A DNA stretch of 64,000 nucleotides from contig NC_014168.1 in NCBI RefSeq assembly GCF_000092825.1, positions 1,293,946 to 1,357,945 on the forward strand. Reading direction: 5' to 3'. How positions within the stretch are numbered: the stretch's first letter is position 1; each line of letters starts with the position of its first letter. This stretch comes from Segniliparus rotundus DSM 44985 (lineage in GTDB: Bacteria > Actinomycetota > Actinomycetes > Mycobacteriales > Mycobacteriaceae). A program made the position numbers and the translations under genes. Shown here piece by piece: positions 60,730 to 64,000 of the stretch. Below the pieces are notes generated by a model. That model made no database searches. It was not told the origin of the DNA and worked only from the letters and a program-made list of their open reading frames with translations.

Positions 60730-61404
60730 ATGGGCATTCTGCGGCTTGTGGGTTTTGTGTTGCCGTTCGCAGCCGTGTCGTGCTCCGCGCCGAGCGCTCC
60801 AGCGGAGCATTTGTCGGATTGCGAGTCAGTGCGTGATCCGCAGGATTCGGGGGTCTGCGGGCTGCGGGCCGCTGGCGGGATGCGGTTCGAGGCGCGTTGG
60901 GCAAGCATGGTCGGGCATTCGGCCAAATCCGACCCCGACGGGAAATGGCACATCCACATTGAAATAAAGGTGTTCGGCAGGGATGGGGTGAAGCGGCAAG
61001 CCATCCGGCAAGAAGGGCTCAATCCGCCGTTTTTTGCGCTCAAGGACCTCGACGGCGACGGGCGTGACGAGCTGCTCATCTCGACGTTCGAAGAGGACGG
61101 CGAAACCATGGCGGAGGTGTGGCGCAGCGACGGGGGCAAGGCCTACGCCGATGTCGGCCGAGTCGCAGCCGCTGTGCGGCCGACGGCCAAGAACGGAATC
61201 TTCGTCTCGCAAATCCATGCGGGCGCCCCGCAAAGCGACTTGCTGTTCGCCAAGTTCCAAGGAAGCAAAATCGTGCAGCTCGCGACAGTTCCGGCGCCTC
61301 GCGAAAACGAACAATGCCACGCGCAGGCGAACCTTGGGGAAACGGGCATGGCTGAAGAAGAGGCGCGCGAGTATTTCTGCGCCGAAGCCGCTCGTTTGCG
61401 CTGA
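60730..61404 (+). CDS. Lipoprotein with an EF-hand-like calcium loop
   Basis: 224 residues. Signal sequence ending in AAVSC (Cys18, a lipobox-like site). The mature part includes ALKDLDGDGRDELLIST, a calcium-binding loop of the FG-GAP/dockerin type, and a single Cys pair later. Small exported beta protein of unknown role; it starts 19 bases after the methyltransferase stop and may be co-transcribed with it. Confidence 0.62.
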   Translation: MGILRLVGFVLPFAAVSCSAPSAPAEHLSDCESVRDPQDSGVCGLRAAGGMRFEARWASMVGHSAKSDPDGKWHIHIEIKVFGRDGVKRQAIRQEGLNPPFFALKDLDGDGRDELLISTFEEDGETMAEVWRSDGGKAYADVGRVAAAVRPTAKNGIFVSQIHAGAPQSDLLFAKFQGSKIVQLATVPAPRENEQCHAQANLGETGMAEEEAREYFCAEAARLR

Positions 61405-61492
61405 TCGGCGAATGCCGTGCTGACGGATGTTGGCGCCAGACACTCGCGTTTGCGGGTCGCAAGAGGTGTGCTGTTGCGCCAGGGCCGTCGGC

Positions 61493-62611
61493 CTACGGCG
61501 GGGGCGGGGTGTTGAGCGAGCCGACCACGTCGATGACGACGTTGCGCGCCGCGATGGGGCCCGCGCCCCGATACCACCATTGGTCGCAGACCGCGAACAC
61601 TTGTTTCTCGCGCACGGAGGCGAGTCGTCGCCACTGCGGCGAGGACACGACGCCCTCGCCGAACGACTCGGGCTCACCGAAGCTGACATAGACCAGATCT
61701 CCGTCGGCCTCGCCGAGCTGGTCTTTCCCGATGGCCTGGGCCGCGCCCGAGGATTGTGCCGGCGGGCGGTCCACGCCGAGGTCGGCGAGCACCGAGCCGG
61801 CGAAGCTCTCTGGCCCTTCGATGGCGATCTTCCTGTCGTCGAACCGCACGAGCGAGGCCCTGGTGTGCGCCGGGTCGAGCGTCCCGTCCTGGCGTTGTTC
61901 GTCGACGAACGCTTGATAATCGCGCAGGATCGCCTGCGCCTGCTGCTCGCGCCCGAACACTGCTGCCAGCGCCTGGAACTGCTGTTGCCACACTGAGGGG
62001 GACAGCGGGCCTCGGCGCGGCCCGACCGGCAGCACCGGCGCTATCGGGCCAAGGTCCGCGCCCAATTCCCCGATCAGGTCGGAAGAAACCAGGACGAGGT
62101 CGGGGCGCAGATCTCGAACCTGGCCCATCGCCACGGAACCGACTGCGCCTGTCTGCGGGATTGTTGTGATGAACGGGCCGAGATAGTTCGGGGGGGCTTG
62201 CCCGGCCCGCTCGGCGACCCGGCCCACAATGCGCTCGCCCAAGCCGAGCGCGCACAGCCCGTCCAGCAGCGAGTCGCCGACGACGAGGATCCGGCGCGCC
62301 TGGGCAGCGGCTGGAGCCGCTGCTGGTTGCGGCTCTGGCGGAGCCGAGGGTTCGGGCGCCGCAGGGGGCGCGGGAGCGGGCGGCTCTTCGTCCGGGTCGG
62401 CCAATCCCTCAGGCGTGGGGACCGCGAACACCGGCGGCGCGCAGTCTCCCTGCTCGATATGCGCAACGCCGATCAGATTGATCCCCCCGATCTCGGTGCG
62501 TTCTTTGGACACCGTCGCTCCGGGGACAGGTCTCGCTCCCTCGCCGCACCCGGCGAGAAGCAGAGCTGTGGCGAGCAGCGGCACGAACATGGGGCAAGGG
62601 CGACGCATCAC
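61493..62611 (-). CDS. FecB-like periplasmic-binding lipoprotein
   Basis: 372 residues. Lipobox LLAGC (Cys22). A Pro/Ala/Glu-rich linker (~75-105), then a siderophore/vitamin B12-type substrate-binding fold: ILVVGDSLLDGLCALGLGERIVG, LRPDLVLVSSDL, QQQFQALAAVFGRE, and a final RNVVIDVV. It resembles mycobacterial FecB. The linker is unusual for the family. No permease or ATPase gene is adjacent. Confidence 0.8.
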   Translation of the reverse strand: MMRRPCPMFVPLLATALLLAGCGEGARPVPGATVSKERTEIGGINLIGVAHIEQGDCAPPVFAVPTPEGLADPDEEPPAPAPPAAPEPSAPPEPQPAAAPAAAQARRILVVGDSLLDGLCALGLGERIVGRVAERAGQAPPNYLGPFITTIPQTGAVGSVAMGQVRDLRPDLVLVSSDLIGELGADLGPIAPVLPVGPRRGPLSPSVWQQQFQALAAVFGREQQAQAILRDYQAFVDEQRQDGTLDPAHTRASLVRFDDRKIAIEGPESFAGSVLADLGVDRPPAQSSGAAQAIGKDQLGEADGDLVYVSFGEPESFGEGVVSSPQWRRLASVREKQVFAVCDQWWYRGAGPIAARNVVIDVVGSLNTPPPP

Positions 62612-62615
62612 AGGC

Positions 62616-63185
62616 TCACTCTGCCGGGGCCAAGCCGGTCACGACGAAGGACTCGATCAAAAAGCCCCGTGGTCCGCCTTGGGCCAGCGACCAGGCGATG
62701 TTCGCCGTGTCGCTGAACGGCTTGCCGGTGCGAGCCTCTCTCCCGGACCACAGCACAGAGGAGCGCGCAATCGGACGGTCGTCGGCCCCCCCGACGTCGA
62801 ACGAGGTGATCGTGTACTGCTGATCGGTGTACTGCGCGCCGAACTGGTCGTACCACGCGCGAAAGCCCGCCTCGTCGCAGATTGAGACGGGAGCGGAAGA
62901 AACCGGGTCCTGGAAAGACATGACCAGGGAATGCAGGTTCAAAGAGCTGAGCATTTCTGCCGCCGGGGCGTGGCGGGCGAGGTCGTCCAACCACGCTTGC
63001 GCGAACTCCTTGGCAACGTCTGCGACCGCGGGGTTCGGCGGCGGGTCTGCGGGCAACGTGAAAGAGCACGCGGCAAGGCTGCCGTTCGGGTCGGCTCCGG
63101 CCGGGCCGGGTTGCGCGAGGCCCAGCGCTCCGGCGGCGAGCGTCCCTGCCGCCAAAGCCGTGCCGATCACAGGCCGCCAGATCAC
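62616..63185 (-). CDS. Small exported protein
   Basis: 189 residues with a signal peptide (IGTALAAGTLAAGALGLA, likely cleaved after AGA) and a mature domain with FQDPVSSAP-VSICDEAGFRAWYDQFGAQYTD; no family recognised, though similar proteins occur next to the upstream gene in related genomes only by inference. GTG start overlapping the upstream gene by 4 bases. Confidence 0.6.
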   Translation of the reverse strand: MIWRPVIGTALAAGTLAAGALGLAQPGPAGADPNGSLAACSFTLPADPPPNPAVADVAKEFAQAWLDDLARHAPAAEMLSSLNLHSLVMSFQDPVSSAPVSICDEAGFRAWYDQFGAQYTDQQYTITSFDVGGADDRPIARSSVLWSGREARTGKPFSDTANIAWSLAQGGPRGFLIESFVVTGLAPAE

Positions 63186-63724
63186 GCCGGAGCCATTGTG
63201 TTGATCTGGAGCTGGGTGATCGCGTAGGAACCGCTCTCGTCGTCCCACACAAGTCGCAGCTGCTCGTCGGTGAGGAAACGGAACGGCTCGCCCGTCGTGC
63301 GGCGCACGCCTGAGCGCAGCACTGTCACATGCACGACGGGTTCGTCCGCGTCGCCAGTCGCCTTGAAGGTGTTCACGAAGTAGTCGGCCTCCGCAACGTC
63401 GCGCTGCTCTCGCTCCGCCTCGGCCCGGTACTGCGCTGGTGTGCGGATGGTCGCCGTCGGCAGGACGATTTTGGCGGGGAATTTCAAAAATCCGAGCTGT
63501 TCGTCCACCGCGCAGCTGCTCAAGCACTCATAAAAGGACTGGACGAAGTCGCTGGTGCGTGCGACCAGGTCGCGGTCGTCGCCGAACAACTCCTCCTCCA
63601 TGGGGATCGGCGGCCAGTCCGGGTTCACCGGCTTCGGCTCCGCCCTCGCGGCAGGGGCGAGCCCGCCCGCGGCCGCGAGCGCGGCCAATGCGACGGCGGC
63701 CGTTTTGAGCAGATTGTGACGCAT
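63182..63724 (-). CDS. Small exported protein
   Basis: 180 residues: signal peptide (LKTAAVALAALAAAGG, AARA cleavage), then a mainly alpha/beta domain with FVQSFYECLSSCAVDEQ and HVTVLRSGVRRTTGEPFRFL, NTF2-like in feel, which is a hint not a call. Followed by the translationally coupled exported protein; the two form a small secreted pair upstream of the FecB-like gene. Confidence 0.6.
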   Translation of the reverse strand: MRHNLLKTAAVALAALAAAGGLAPAARAEPKPVNPDWPPIPMEEELFGDDRDLVARTSDFVQSFYECLSSCAVDEQLGFLKFPAKIVLPTATIRTPAQYRAEAEREQRDVAEADYFVNTFKATGDADEPVVHVTVLRSGVRRTTGEPFRFLTDEQLRLVWDDESGSYAITQLQINTMAPA

Positions 63725-63867
63725 CGTTCCACGCTCCTCGCCTCAAGCGGTTGATTCCCGAACACGATACCGCGCCGCGCGCCCGGCGCCGTTCGGGCCG
63801 CTTTCGCGCCGAGCGCGCAGTCCGCGCCGACCGGCGTGGCGCGGTTCCTTGTTCTGCTCGCCATTCT

Positions 63868-63897
63868 GGCTCGTCTCCCGCGCGCGGGAGACGAGCC
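63868..63897. terminator. Perfect palindrome, probable terminator
   Basis: GGCTCGTCTCCCGCG and its exact reverse complement CGCGGGAGACGAGCC abut at 63882/63883 (15-bp arms). Bases 63725-64000 hold no other recognised feature. It may terminate a gene entering from the right end of the window. Confidence 0.55.
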
Positions 63898-64000
63898 AAG
63901 GCGTTCCGTCCGGCGCTGCGAGGCGCACTGTCTACGACAGGCGGTAGTCCAATGCGCCGCCTCGGCGGGGCAGGGGTTACTCTTAGAGAGGCAGGACGCG

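Overview
The window is high-GC actinobacterial DNA from a mycolic-acid bacterium (Mycobacteriales). The signs are MmpL/MmpS exporters, an EspC-like type VII secretion target, an LppX/LprG-type lipoprotein, long-chain fatty acyl-AMP ligases, a deazaflavin-nitroreductase remnant and several starts that look leaderless. A Segniliparus-like organism would fit, but this is inferred from gene content only.

Layout. 0-4 kb: a transketolase-like enzyme, an AraC regulator and a VOC protein. 4.2-15.7 kb: a mosaic of integrated elements at a tRNA-Pro site. It holds three partial tRNA-Pro 3' halves, one orphan tRNA-Pro 5' half, one intact tRNA-Pro(GGG) in the opposite orientation, a broken integrase and IS3-family debris. 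Its cargo is a five-gene membrane/secretion operon (EspC-like protein, DUF1023-type hydrolase, lipoprotein, membrane protein), a lone GHKL ATPase, an FAD oxidoreductase and a double-HTH regulator. 15.8-22.4 kb: class II aldolase, MmpS/MmpL with an operator-like palindrome, GabT, a Gly-rich exported protein and tRNA-Gln. 49.3-63.7 kb: a second MmpL, an Eco29kI-type restriction-modification pair, enoyl-CoA hydratase, exonuclease III, a AAA ATPase, a MocR/YczE pair, a methyltransferase, a FecB-like lipoprotein and two small exported proteins.

The centre of interest is 22.5-49.4 kb, fifteen same-strand genes that mostly overlap by 4 bases, so probably one operon of about 27 kb. It encodes two fatty acyl-AMP ligases (one fused to a nucleotidyltransferase-like domain), a stand-alone acyl carrier protein, a thioester-reductase-like dehydrogenase, an ABC transporter, an LppX-like lipoprotein and a UbiA-type prenyltransferase. 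It also encodes a KS-ACP-TE polyketide synthase, a C-A-PCP peptide synthetase, two PEP-synthase/rifampin-phosphotransferase-like enzymes (one carrying a C-terminal carrier domain), an aminotransferase fused to an acyl-ACP-reductase-like domain, and two thymidylate-kinase-like P-loop proteins. A convergent MmpL follows.

The logic resembles mycobacterial PDIM-type lipid loci (acyl-AMP ligase, synthases, ABC exporter, MmpL, LppX) combined with the acyl ligase / ACP / reductase-aminotransferase / PEP-synthase-like set known from tambjamine and prodiginine pathways. My working hypothesis is an uncharacterised exported lipid containing a fatty amine or phosphorylated group, built on carrier proteins and moved to the envelope.
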